From: Candidatus Omnitrophota bacterium
GTDB taxonomy: Bacteria; Omnitrophota; Gorgyraeia; JAGLLT01
NCBI GenBank assembly: GCA_023140385.1
Contig: JAGLLT010000031.1
Coordinates: forward strand, 1 to 33,901
Length of the DNA: 33,901 nucleotides
Direction: 5' to 3'
The position numbers were made by a program, and so were the translations under genes. The notes under the pieces were generated by a model. It ran no database searches, was not told the DNA's origin, and saw nothing but the letters and a program-made list of their open reading frames with translations. Positions 1 to 7,374 of the stretch are shown here, piece by piece. Positions within the stretch are counted from its first letter, which is position 1. Each line of letters begins with the position of its first letter.

Positions 1-2
1 TC

Positions 3-1178
3 GGAATTGACCCGGGATTTAGGACTGGATGTAAAGTGGCGGTCATTGATTCCCAGGGCAATTTTAAGGAATATAAACCGATATATCCGCATGAGACGAA
101 GAGAAAGATGGAGGCGGAAGAGATTTTGCTGGCCTTTATTAATAAATATGAAGCAGAGCTTATATCGATTGGAAACGGTACGGCATCAAAAGAAACGGAT
201 ATTTTTGCGCGGGATATTTTAAAAAGCCATAAACTAAGCGTTAAGTCTGTGGTGGTGAATGAGGCTGGGGCATCGGTCTATTCGGCATCAGAGGCGGCGC
301 GCGGTGAATTTCCCGATCTTGATGTGACGGTCAGAGGCGCTATAAGTATTGCCAGAAGATTGCAGGATCCATTGGCGGAGCTGGTAAAGATTGATCCCAA
401 AGCCATAGGCGTGGGGCAGTACCAGCATGACGTCAATCAAAAGGAATTAAAAAAATCGCTGGAGCTTGTAGTTGAATCCTGTGTTAATTATGTGGGAGTT
501 GAGCTCAATACCGCTTCCCGTGAACTTCTTTCTTGTGTGTCGGGGATTAATAAAACGGTTGCCGAAAATATTATAAAATACAGAAGTGAAAATTGTGCTT
601 TTAAAACCCGTAGTGAGCTTAAAAAAATAGCTCGCCTTAGCCCCCGGGTGTTTGAGCAGTGCGCGGGTTTTTTGCGGATACGCGAGAGCGAATATCCATT
701 GGATAATTCCGCTATTCATCCGGAGGCTTATCATATTGTGGAGAAGATGGCAAAGGATAAGAAGATTGCCCTAAGGGATATTGTCGGTAATGACGCGGTT
801 ATTAACACCATAGATATCACTCAATATATTACGGAAAAATTCGGGGCTCCTACGCTGACTGATATTTTAAAAGAACTAAGAAAGCCGGGGTTTGATCCGC
901 GTAAGGAGTTTGAAAGTATTGAATTTTCCGCGGAAATAAACAAGATTACAGATCTTAAGCAGGGAATGAGCCTTATCGGGAAAGTGACGAATGTAACTAA
1001 TTTCGGCGCTTTTGTAGATATCGGAGTGCATCAGGACGGGCTGATTCATATTTCTAAACTTAGCAGGCGGTTTGTAAGGGATCCCAATGAAATTGTATCC
1101 GTAGGGGATACGGTTAAAGTAACAGTTTTGGATATTGATGTTGATTTGAAAAGGATATCTCTGGAAAGAGTAGAATAG
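3..1178 (+). CDS. tex: Tex-family RNA-binding transcriptional accessory protein (5' end missing)
   Basis: The frame is open from the left edge, so this is the C-terminal part of a protein of roughly 700-780 residues. The first visible codons read GIDPGFRTGCKVAVID, the start of the YqgF/RNase H-like domain typical of Tex. The GTG at 36 lies inside this motif and is not the real start. Next come a helix-hairpin-helix region (about codons 165-235, with LLSCVSGINKTVAENI) and a C-terminal S1 domain (GKVTNVTNFGAFVDIG, then DGLIHISKLS). Tex proteins bind nucleic acid and act in transcription or RNA processing in the cytoplasm. Domain order and spacing fit Tex throughout, and nothing looks broken apart from the edge truncation. 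The gene ends 52 bp before the ABC-F gene, with a GC-rich hairpin between them, so co-transcription is possible. Confidence 0.95.
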   Translation, partial: GIDPGFRTGCKVAVIDSQGNFKEYKPIYPHETKRKMEAEEILLAFINKYEAELISIGNGTASKETDIFARDILKSHKLSVKSVVVNEAGASVYSASEAARGEFPDLDVTVRGAISIARRLQDPLAELVKIDPKAIGVGQYQHDVNQKELKKSLELVVESCVNYVGVELNTASRELLSCVSGINKTVAENIIKYRSENCAFKTRSELKKIARLSPRVFEQCAGFLRIRESEYPLDNSAIHPEAYHIVEKMAKDKKIALRDIVGNDAVINTIDITQYITEKFGAPTLTDILKELRKPGFDPRKEFESIEFSAEINKITDLKQGMSLIGKVTNVTNFGAFVDIGVHQDGLIHISKLSRRFVRDPNEIVSVGDTVKVTVLDIDVDLKRISLERVE

Positions 1179-1187
1179 AAATACGGA

Positions 1188-1208
1188 CCGGCGCCTATAG
1201 GGCGCGGG
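1188..1208 (+). other. GC-rich hairpin between tex and the ABC-F gene
   Basis: CCGGCGCC (1188-1195) pairs with GGCGCGGG (1201-1208), with one G-G mismatch and a TATAG loop. No T-run follows, so it does not look like an intrinsic terminator. It may be an RNA-processing or stabilising hairpin, or a pause site, in a tex-uup transcript. No function can be assigned from sequence alone. Confidence 0.4.
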
Positions 1209-1230
1209 TAAAGAGGTTTTGAAATAAAAT

Positions 1231-3135
1231 ATGGCGTTAATCAGCTTACAGGAAATTACACTTGCGTTTGGCGGGCCGCTTATCTTTGATAAGTTGAACT
1301 TACAACTGGAACCCGGAGAAAAGGTGGCTCTTCTGGGCCGTAATGGCACGGGGAAAACCTCCCTGATAAAGGTTATTGCCGGCCAATTATCACCTGATAA
1401 AGGCAAGGTTGTTTATCAAAAGGGTTTTAAGGCCGCGCATTTACCTCAGGAAGTACCGCCGAATATTACGGGAAATGTTTTTGATATTGTCCTCTCCGGA
1501 TTAGGGCAGAGCGCGGCTCTTTTAGCTGATTATCATCATCTTGCCCATCGTCTTCACAGCGAACATGCTCCTGAATTAATGCGCCGGCTTGACAGGCTGC
1601 ATTCAGAGATGGACCGCACTGCCGGGTGGGATCTCAGTAATCAGGTAGAATATATTATTACCAAGATGAAGCTTGATTCGGAAAGCGAATTTGAATCTTT
1701 ATCCGGAGGGCAGAAGCGGCGCGTCCTTTTGGCTAAGGCTCTGGTTTTAAAACCGGATGTCTTGCTTTTGGATGAGCCGACTAATCATCTGGATATTGAG
1801 TCAATTGGCTGGCTGGAAAGTTTTCTGGTTTCCTATTCGGGAACTGTTTTTTTTGTTACCCATGACCGTAGGTTTATGACGAATTTGGCCAAGAGGATTA
1901 TCGAGCTTGATCGCGGAAAACTATTTAGTTGGGCATGTGATTATAAGACTTTTCTTCAACGCAAGCAAATGGCATTAGACACAGAGCTAACGCACCAAGA
2001 TAATTTTGATAAAAAATTAGCCCGGGAGGAGGTTTGGATCAGGCAGGGAGTTAAGGCCCGCCGCTGCCGTGATGAAGGGCGGGTTAAAGCGTTGGAGCGT
2101 TTGCGTGAAGAAAAGAAGGCTCAGCGTAAGGCGATCGGGCAAGTTCATTTCAACGCGCTGAAGAGTGATTTTTCGGGCCGCCGTGTTATCAAGGCGGTTA
2201 ATGTAAATTTTAGCTATGAGGATAATTGTTTAATTCATGATTTTTCAACCCGGATTACGCGCGGCGACAAAATCGGGGTTATCGGGCCCAACGGCAGCGG
2301 CAAAACAACATTATTGCGAATTCTTATGGGAGAAATTCGTCCGCGAACAGGCAAGGTAATCTTGGGAACCAATATTGAGGTTGCGTATTATGACCAACTT
2401 CGCGAGCAATTAGATGAAGACAAAACAGTAATAGAAAATGTATGCAGCGCCGGGGAAACGATTATGATTAACGGCAAACCTAAGAACATAATCGGCTATC
2501 TCCAGAATTTCCTTTTTTCTCCGGATCGGGCCCGTTCACCTGTTAAGGTTCTTTCCGGAGGCGAACGTAACCGTCTTTTTCTCGCGAGGCTTTTCAGTAA
2601 GCCGTTTAATTTATTAGTTATGGATGAACCGACTAATGACCTTGACATTGAGACCTTGGAGCTTTTAGAGGAGTTGCTGCTGGAGTATTCAGGTACACTG
2701 CTTTTGGTCAGCCACGACAGGGCATTTCTTAATAATGTGGTAACTTCTACAATGGCGCTTGAAGGTAACGGGCTCATCAAGGAATACCCCGGTGGATATG
2801 ATGACTGGTTAACTCAGAGCAAGGCGAGTGTTTCGCGGGAAAAACCAAGGATAAGGGCCGGCAAAAAAATCTCAACGCCGGATAAACCGGTTGTCAAAAA
2901 GAAGCTGTCCTTTAAAGAACGGCATGAATTGGAATCTCTCCCGGATAAACTTGAAAAACTCGAATCAGAGCAGAAAGAGATTTACGTCCTTTTGGCGGAT
3001 GGTGCTTTTTACCAAAAAGATCCAAAAAAGATTGCTCAGGCTAAGGGGAGGTTAAAGTCTCTGGATGTTGAAATTCATGATGCCTTTGCGAGATGGGAAT
3101 ATCTGGAGGAATTGTCTAAATTTGATATTTTGTAG
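1231..3135 (+). CDS. uup: ABC-F ATPase, Uup-like
   Basis: This 634-residue soluble protein carries two ABC ATPase cassettes and no membrane segment, the ABC-F layout. Cassette 1 has Walker A GRNGTGKT (residues 36-43), signature LSGGQ (157-161) and Walker B LLLDEPTNHLD. Cassette 2 has Walker A GPNGSGKT (352-359), signature LSGGE (441-445) and Walker B LVMDEPTNDLD. The EGNGLIKEYPGGYDDW stretch, a basic linker and a C-terminal predicted coiled coil (about 550-634) are typical of the Uup branch. ABC-F proteins bind the ribosome and rescue or modulate translation; Uup also affects branched DNA intermediates and transposon excision. Both ATP sites look intact. The start is the ATG at 1231. Its Shine-Dalgarno is weak (AGAGG lies far upstream). 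Other ABC-F subfamilies (Ettl, antibiotic-resistance types) are less likely because of the C-terminal coiled coil. Confidence 0.9.
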   Translation: MALISLQEITLAFGGPLIFDKLNLQLEPGEKVALLGRNGTGKTSLIKVIAGQLSPDKGKVVYQKGFKAAHLPQEVPPNITGNVFDIVLSGLGQSAALLADYHHLAHRLHSEHAPELMRRLDRLHSEMDRTAGWDLSNQVEYIITKMKLDSESEFESLSGGQKRRVLLAKALVLKPDVLLLDEPTNHLDIESIGWLESFLVSYSGTVFFVTHDRRFMTNLAKRIIELDRGKLFSWACDYKTFLQRKQMALDTELTHQDNFDKKLAREEVWIRQGVKARRCRDEGRVKALERLREEKKAQRKAIGQVHFNALKSDFSGRRVIKAVNVNFSYEDNCLIHDFSTRITRGDKIGVIGPNGSGKTTLLRILMGEIRPRTGKVILGTNIEVAYYDQLREQLDEDKTVIENVCSAGETIMINGKPKNIIGYLQNFLFSPDRARSPVKVLSGGERNRLFLARLFSKPFNLLVMDEPTNDLDIETLELLEELLLEYSGTLLLVSHDRAFLNNVVTSTMALEGNGLIKEYPGGYDDWLTQSKASVSREKPRIRAGKKISTPDKPVVKKKLSFKERHELESLPDKLEKLESEQKEIYVLLADGAFYQKDPKKIAQAKGRLKSLDVEIHDAFARWEYLEELSKFDIL

Positions 3136-3155
3136 TATAAGGCGGGTAACACGCA

Positions 3156-3200
3156 AAAACAGGATTTACAAACAGGATTAAGGATAAAAAATAGGATTTG
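3156..3200 (+). repeat. degenerate ACAGGATT-type short repeat
   Basis: ACAGGATT occurs at 3159-3166 and again at 3172-3179. AAGGAT and ATAGGATTTG variants follow up to about 3200. This is a small degenerate array in the 118-bp gap between the ABC-F gene and the following glycosyltransferase. It looks like the low-complexity repeats found elsewhere in the window but belongs to a different sequence family. No protein is encoded. Confidence 0.5.
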
Positions 3201-3253
3201 CACAAGAAACCTTACCGGGTAAAGATAGGAAAGTTGGGTATAAGGAGAAAAAT

Positions 3254-4276
3254 ATGCGCATTGCACAAATAGCTCCCATTTGTTTAAGCTTACCGCCTGT
3301 TAGTTATGGCGGAGCTGAACTGATTGTTAGTTCATTAACGGAAAGTTTAGTTAAACGTGGGCATGAAGTTACTTTATATGCATCCGGAGATTCCAAAACA
3401 AGTGCCAGATTGAAATCATTATTCAAAAAAGCTTTAGGGTTTGGGAAAGATTCTCCGGAATTTTGTATAGCAAATGCAAATTTTGCATTTCAAGATGCAG
3501 ATTCATTTGATATCATTCATAGTCATATAGGATTCTATGGTTTGCCATTCTCTAAATATGCAAAACCGCCAGTTGTCACTACTTTACATAATGATTTCAC
3601 CAGCAAAAATGGTACTTTTGTTGAATATTATAAAGATGCGTGTACCTTTATGGCGGTGAGTCAGAATCAATGTAAAAGAATGAAAGGACTTAAAGTAGAT
3701 GGTTATGTCCATAATGGTATTGATGTCGATCATTTTCAAGTTGGGGATAACAAAAAAGACTATCTATTATTTATCGGAAATATAAGTAAGAATAAAGGAG
3801 CTGATACTGCAATCAAAGCCGCAATCAGACTTCGGCGGAAATTATTTATAGTTGGGAAAATAGATGATGCCCACAAATTGTTTTTTGAGCAAGAAATTAA
3901 ACCCTTCATAGACAATAAGCAAATTATTTATGAGCCTTTAGCAGATAGCTCACGTAAGCAATCGTTGTATGGTGACGCAGCGTGTTTATTGTTTCCTATT
4001 GATTGGGAGGAGCCATTTGGCCTGGTCATGCTTGAATCTTTGGCTTGTGGAACACCAGTGGTGGCATTCAACCGAGGTTCGGTGCCGGAAATTATCGTGA
4101 ATGGTAAAAATGGTTTTGGTGTAGATTCATTTGAAGAATTATTGAAAGCAATTGAAGATGTTAAAAATTTAGATCCATGGAATTGCAGAAAACATGTTGA
4201 GGATTTTTTTAGTGTTGAAAAAATGACAGATCAGTATGAAATGTTATATAAAAAATTAATCCAAGCTGGAAAATGA
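3254..4276 (+). CDS. glycosyltransferase family 4
   Basis: This 340-residue protein has the two-Rossmann GT-B layout. The N-terminal domain begins MRIAQIAPICLSLPPVSYGG with the acceptor-side glycine motif YGGAE. The C-terminal domain starts near LLFIGNISKNKGAD. It carries the GT4 EX7E pair at E253 and E261 (EEPFGLVMLE), followed by GTPVVAFNRGSVPEII. Such enzymes transfer a sugar from a nucleotide-sugar donor with retention, usually for cell-surface glycans; donor and acceptor cannot be read from sequence. A clear AGGAG (3242-3246) precedes the ATG. The gene stands alone, about 10 kb from the polysaccharide locus, and is more AT-rich than tex and uup, which suggests separate acquisition. All key motifs are present, so it should be active. 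Confidence 0.88.
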   Translation: MRIAQIAPICLSLPPVSYGGAELIVSSLTESLVKRGHEVTLYASGDSKTSARLKSLFKKALGFGKDSPEFCIANANFAFQDADSFDIIHSHIGFYGLPFSKYAKPPVVTTLHNDFTSKNGTFVEYYKDACTFMAVSQNQCKRMKGLKVDGYVHNGIDVDHFQVGDNKKDYLLFIGNISKNKGADTAIKAAIRLRRKLFIVGKIDDAHKLFFEQEIKPFIDNKQIIYEPLADSSRKQSLYGDAACLLFPIDWEEPFGLVMLESLACGTPVVAFNRGSVPEIIVNGKNGFGVDSFEELLKAIEDVKNLDPWNCRKHVEDFFSVEKMTDQYEMLYKKLIQAGK

Positions 4277-4383
4277 AACTCCCCGCAGCAAGCCACGGAG
4301 TATTGGCGGAGGCGAATAAAATCTGGAAATCTTATGGATTTCTAAGGGTAATTCCGACCTACTACGAGCCAATGAGTTTTTTG

Positions 4384-4392
4384 TGGTATAAT
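4384..4392 (+). promoter_or_regulatory. extended -10 promoter candidate for the VF530 gene
   Basis: TGGTATAAT is a perfect extended -10 element (TGnTATAAT), with TATAAT at 4387-4392. No good -35 lies 17 bp upstream, as is common for extended -10 promoters. The predicted start of transcription is near 4399, giving a leader of about 28 nt before the ATG at 4427. The upstream stretch 4277-4383 holds no gene, only imperfect inverted repeats. Confidence 0.45.
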
Positions 4393-4426
4393 ATTCTTGC
4401 AACAGAAAAAGGAATAAGGGCAGGAT

Positions 4427-4672
4427 ATGATTAATAATAAACACAAAGACCCTCTTCATGGTATTACCCTTGAAATGATCCTTGTGTATCTGGTTGAAAA
4501 AATCGGCTGGGAAAATTTGGCTCGAAGAATCAGGATAAACTGTTTCGCAAAAGACCCCAGCATCAAGTCTAGTCTGACGTTTCTTAGGCGAACTTCTTGG
4601 GCTAGAAAAAAAGTTGAAGATTTGTATATAACTGAAATAGGCTCTGTGTCGAAAAAGGGTACGACTCAATAA
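4427..4672 (+). CDS. VF530-type small DNA-binding protein (DUF2132)
   Basis: This 81-residue protein matches the VF530/DUF2132 family along most of its length. It has the DPLHG(I/V)TLE opening (residues 8-16), a W-containing helix (VEKIGWENLARRI), the I-R-I-x-C-F segment, the DPSIKSSLTFLRRT core (44-57) and the closing WARKKVEDLY. VF530 from Vibrio fischeri has a solved fold and is reported to bind DNA; its physiological role is not settled. The ATG follows AAGGGCAGGA at a good distance and an extended -10 promoter. It appears monocistronic or co-transcribed with the lysine-rich micro-ORF downstream. The serine- and threonine-rich tail after LYITE lies outside the family core. Confidence 0.85.
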   Translation: MINNKHKDPLHGITLEMILVYLVEKIGWENLARRIRINCFAKDPSIKSSLTFLRRTSWARKKVEDLYITEIGSVSKKGTTQ

Positions 4673-4712
4673 TCTCTTTGCTTAAGTGATTACGAAGGAG
4701 GGAGGAAAAACA

Positions 4713-4754
4713 CTGAAAGAAAAACGGCTTGAGAAAAGGGCGAAAAAAAGATAA
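4713..4754 (+). CDS. possible basic micro-ORF with CTG start
   Basis: A very strong Shine-Dalgarno run AAGGAGGGAGG (4695-4705) sits 7 nt before a CTG that opens a 13-codon frame, KEKRLEKRAKKR after the start. An in-frame GTG at 4686 would give 22 residues but overlaps the Shine-Dalgarno. CTG starts are rare, so this is a tentative call. The ribosome-binding run is otherwise unexplained, since no ATG follows within reach. It may be a leader peptide for the next lysine-rich ORF. Confidence 0.25.
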   Translation: MKEKRLEKRAKKR

Positions 4755-4790
4755 GAAAAATAACACTATTTATAAAAAAGGGGGAGTGTA

Positions 4791-4874
4791 ATGGGAGACA
4801 AGGGGCAGAAGGATAAGAACAAGGCGAGCAAACAGAAGAAATCAAAAAAAGATAAAAAGGCAAAAAAGAAGTAG
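4791..4874 (+). CDS. lysine-rich micro-protein, 27 residues
   Basis: This short ORF starts at an ATG with a good GGGGGAG Shine-Dalgarno seven nucleotides upstream and ends at TAG 4872-4874. The product starts MGDKGQKDKNKASK and is more than half lysine, with no hydrophobic segment. From memory, short MGDK-type lysine-rich proteins of unknown function occur in many bacteria, which supports a real gene; I cannot check this by search here. It is followed at once by a strong terminator, fitting the end of a small transcript that begins before the VF530 gene. Nucleic-acid binding is plausible from charge only. The function is unknown. Confidence 0.55.
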   Translation: MGDKGQKDKNKASKQKKSKKDKKAKKK

Positions 4875-4913
4875 GATAAGAGACAAAAAGCAGGACTATG
4901 GAAAATGTACTCT

Positions 4914-4945
4914 ACAGCCTCAAGATTTATCTTGAGGCTGTTTGG
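4914..4945 (+). terminator. strong intrinsic terminator
   Basis: A perfect 13-bp stem (4914-4926 with 4929-4941) closes on a TT loop and is followed by TTTGGTTT. It lies 40 bp after the lysine-rich micro-ORF and most likely ends the VF530/micro-ORF transcript. The following 4946-5149 is AT-rich (well over 70%) and holds no ORF or recognisable gene; TTGACG at 5093-5098 with TAAGAC at 5116-5121 is a weak possible promoter there. Confidence 0.8.
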
Positions 4946-5149
4946 TTTAGATATTTAATCAAAAAGCTATCAAAAGAAGGATAATTTACGCTTGCCAAAA
5001 AATGACATTAATTATTCTATAGCGCTTTTCTTAACATAAACTTCAAAAATATTATTTCTTAATATATTCATGCCTTTAAATTAACAAGTTTTTTGACGTT
5101 TTTTATATCAATTTCTAAGACTTTGCCTCTTTTGGTATAAGACATGCAT

Positions 5150-5174
5150 AGCAAGTGCAATTCACTTGCTTTTT
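5150..5174 (+). terminator. small intrinsic terminator or attenuator ahead of the LOG gene
   Basis: AGCAAGTG (5150-5157) and CACTTGCT (5163-5170) form an 8-bp stem with a CAATT loop, followed by TTTTT including the last stem base. It lies only about 60 bp before the LOG-family start and downstream of possible -10 elements (TATAAG at 5136-5141, TAAGAC at 5116-5121). It could end a very short transcript, act as an attenuator for the LOG gene, or be a second terminator for the upstream unit. Confidence 0.55.
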
Positions 5175-5208
5175 AGGCTGATTTCTGATATAAATGAGAA
5201 AAAGGGAT

Positions 5209-5229
5209 CTCCCCTTGCTTAAGCAGGAG
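5209..5229 (+). promoter_or_regulatory. hairpin that could mask the LOG gene ribosome-binding site
   Basis: CTCC (5209-5212) can pair with GGAG (5226-5229), the Shine-Dalgarno of the gene starting at 5234. The stem continues as TGC/GCA around a TTAA loop after a 3-nt bulge. The hairpin would hide the ribosome-binding site, so translation of the LOG gene may be structure-controlled. Stability is modest. Confidence 0.3.
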
Positions 5230-5233
5230 TTAA

Positions 5234-6274
5234 ATGATGAAGAAGATATCGAGAGAATACGAAATTGGTGATGGAGTTATAGACGGCTTAATAAATAAGC
5301 TTGCTAAGAAGTCCGGTTCTGCTGGGACCGAAGGCCTGTTGCGTGAAATACTTACGACCGCCGTTAAGTTGGGGTTGGAATCAGGCGATAAGGGGGACCT
5401 TAAGCTTGTAAATAGTACGCTGAAAGAATTAAGATATTCTTTTAAGATATTTTCTCCTTATAGAGCTGTCAAAAAGGCTATAATTTTTGGGTCGGCGCGA
5501 TCGAAAAAAACATCAGCCGAATATAAGGCAGCTGAGGAATTCGCGCGAAAGCTGACAGCAAAAGGTTACATGATCGTAACCGGAGGAGGCCCCGGGGTTA
5601 TGGAGGCCGGTAATAAAGGCGCCAAAATCGGTACAGAGTTCGCGCTGAATATTCGGCTTCCTTTTGAACAAAAGCCCAATCCATATATAGACGAAAAAGA
5701 TAAAATAATTAACTTTAAATATTTTTTTACCAGAAAGTTAATTTTTATTAAAGAGACTGACGCGACCGCTCTTTTTCCCGGGGGATTTGGTACACATGAC
5801 GAGGGGTTCGAAATGCTTACCTTAATCCAAACCGGCAAATCTAAACCCAGGCCTATAGTTTTAATAGAATCGGAAGGTTCGACATACTGGACCGCGTGGA
5901 AGCATTTTATAAATAACCACTTAGTTAAAAATGGATTTATTAAAAAGGAAGATTTTAATCTTTTTCGTATTGTGAAAACTGTTGATGAGGCAATAAAATA
6001 TATAGAAAATTTTTATAGAGTATATCATTCGATAAGATATGTTTCAGGTTTGACCGTATTAAGACTGAATAGAAAAATTTCCGGGAAGACATTGAAGCTT
6101 ATAAATCAAAAATTTAAAAACATTTTAACAAAGGGTGAAATTAAGATTTCGCCTCCAACGAGTGAAGAAATTCAAAAAGAAGAATACCTCAATCTACCGC
6201 GGTTAGTAATGAACTTCAATCAGCATGATTATGGCAGGTTATATGAGATGATCCAAGTTATTAATAAAGATTAG
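5234..6274 (+). CDS. LOG-family (lysine-decarboxylase-like) nucleotide 5'-monophosphate hydrolase
   Basis: This 346-residue protein contains the LOG/TIGR00730-like Rossmann domain at about residues 75-250. It opens with AIIFGSARSKKTSAEYKAA, has GGGPGVMEA at 117-125 and the catalytic PGGFGTHDE at 182-190. LOG enzymes cleave the N-glycosidic bond of nucleoside monophosphates, releasing ribose 5-phosphate and a base. Despite the old family name they are not lysine decarboxylases. The protein is longer than the compact LOG form (about 180-220 residues). It has an N-terminal helical extension of about 70 residues and a C-terminal extension of about 95 residues with no motif I recognise, in the style of the larger PpnN-like group. 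Start ATG 5234 follows AGGAG; a second ATG directly follows it. It seems to be a single-gene unit, with a terminator-like hairpin before it. Confidence 0.85.
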   Translation: MMKKISREYEIGDGVIDGLINKLAKKSGSAGTEGLLREILTTAVKLGLESGDKGDLKLVNSTLKELRYSFKIFSPYRAVKKAIIFGSARSKKTSAEYKAAEEFARKLTAKGYMIVTGGGPGVMEAGNKGAKIGTEFALNIRLPFEQKPNPYIDEKDKIINFKYFFTRKLIFIKETDATALFPGGFGTHDEGFEMLTLIQTGKSKPRPIVLIESEGSTYWTAWKHFINNHLVKNGFIKKEDFNLFRIVKTVDEAIKYIENFYRVYHSIRYVSGLTVLRLNRKISGKTLKLINQKFKNILTKGEIKISPPTSEEIQKEEYLNLPRLVMNFNQHDYGRLYEMIQVINKD

Positions 6275-6375
6275 ATTACAAAATTGATGAAGAAGATAAT
6301 AAGTTCAGAAAAAAGATGGGTAAGGTTATTTCACGTTTGATGTAGAAAAGGCGGGATAAAGAAAGGGAGAAAAAT

Positions 6376-7374
6376 ATGGAATGGAAAGATGTTCGTGGGC
6401 CGGATGATATTATCAACGTGGGGCGGGAAAAGTTTGGTGATACCGGAAAATTTCTACCGCTGATAGTCTTGGCTGTTTTTCTGTTGATTTTTGCTGGAAG
6501 CTCAGTTTATTCTATTGGGCCGGATGAAGTAGGTGTGGTGCAGAGATTCGGCCGCTATGCTTATACCACCTCTCCCGGCTTGCATGCAAAGCTTCCGTTT
6601 GGAATTGATAAGGTAACCAAGATCAAGGTAACCAAGATATTTACGCAGGAATTTGGTATGAGAACTCTGCGTGCAGGGGTAAAAACACAATATTCTTCCC
6701 GTAAATATCCTGAAGAATCCATAATGCTTACAGGAGATTTAAATATTCTGGATGTGCGCTGGATAGTGCAGTTCAAGGTCAAATCCGCCACAGATCTGCT
6801 TTTTAAGACCAGAGACCCGGTGGATAATGTCCAGGATGTTTCTGAGGTAGTCATGCGCCGGCTGGTGGGTGATTATTGTGTAGATGAAGTGCTTACCACA
6901 AAGAGAGAGGAGATAAATGACTTTGCTCAGATTGAGATCCAGAAGATACTCGATAATTACCAGGCCGGGATTCAGATTGATACCGTTAAACTTCAGGATG
7001 TCAATCCTCCTGATGAGGTAAAGCTGGCCTTTAATGAAGTAAACGAGGCTAAACAGGAAAAAGAGCGGATGATTAATCAAGCCTGGGAGGCTTATAATAA
7101 AACTATTCCCCGAGCCCGCGGTGAGGCGGAAAAGACCATTCGTCAAGCTGAAGGATATCAATTGGATAAAGTAAACCGCGCCAAGGGCGAAGCTGAGAGA
7201 TTTTTAGATACCTGGGCAGAATATAAAAAGGCGCCCGAGATAACTCAGAAGAGGCTATATTTGGAGACAATGATGAATGTTTTACCCAGGGCAAAAGAAA
7301 AATATATCATTGATCCTGAACAGACCTCAATTCTACCGTTATTAAATATAGGCCAGAAGGGGGGAAGTCAATAA
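6376..7374 (+). CDS. hflK: FtsH protease modulator HflK (SPFH/band-7 family)
   Basis: This 332-residue protein has a short N-terminal tail, one transmembrane segment (about 27-46) and a band-7/SPFH domain beginning SIGPDEVGVVQRFGRY. An alanine/glutamate-rich helical region follows, then the HflK-like EYKKAPEITQKRLYLETM near the C-terminus. HflK pairs with HflC in a large membrane cage that modulates the FtsH quality-control protease. The N-terminus is shorter than in enterobacterial HflK (about 420 residues) and lacks the glycine-rich stretch, which is common outside Proteobacteria. GGGAG precedes the ATG. hflC follows with overlapping stop and start codons (TAATG), so the pair is translationally coupled. 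ftsH is not in this window. Confidence 0.92.
   Translation: MEWKDVRGPDDIINVGREKFGDTGKFLPLIVLAVFLLIFAGSSVYSIGPDEVGVVQRFGRYAYTTSPGLHAKLPFGIDKVTKIKVTKIFTQEFGMRTLRAGVKTQYSSRKYPEESIMLTGDLNILDVRWIVQFKVKSATDLLFKTRDPVDNVQDVSEVVMRRLVGDYCVDEVLTTKREEINDFAQIEIQKILDNYQAGIQIDTVKLQDVNPPDEVKLAFNEVNEAKQEKERMINQAWEAYNKTIPRARGEAEKTIRQAEGYQLDKVNRAKGEAERFLDTWAEYKKAPEITQKRLYLETMMNVLPRAKEKYIIDPEQTSILPLLNIGQKGGSQ

Noticed and set aside
1188-1208. Rho-independent terminator after tex
   Set aside because: The stem is good but no T-run follows on either strand.
876-1406. Minus-strand ORF of 176 codons across the tex/uup junction
   Set aside because: It lies antisense to the S1 domain of Tex and the first ABC cassette, has no recognisable domain and no ribosome-binding site; it is a shadow frame.
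4256-4669. Minus-strand ORF of 137 codons opposite the VF530 gene
   Set aside because: The plus strand encodes a protein with clear VF530 family motifs and a good ribosome-binding site; the antisense frame has no domain signal.
5801-5820. tRNA T-loop-like GGTTCGAA
   Set aside because: It lies inside the LOG coding region and no acceptor, D or anticodon arm can be formed around it.
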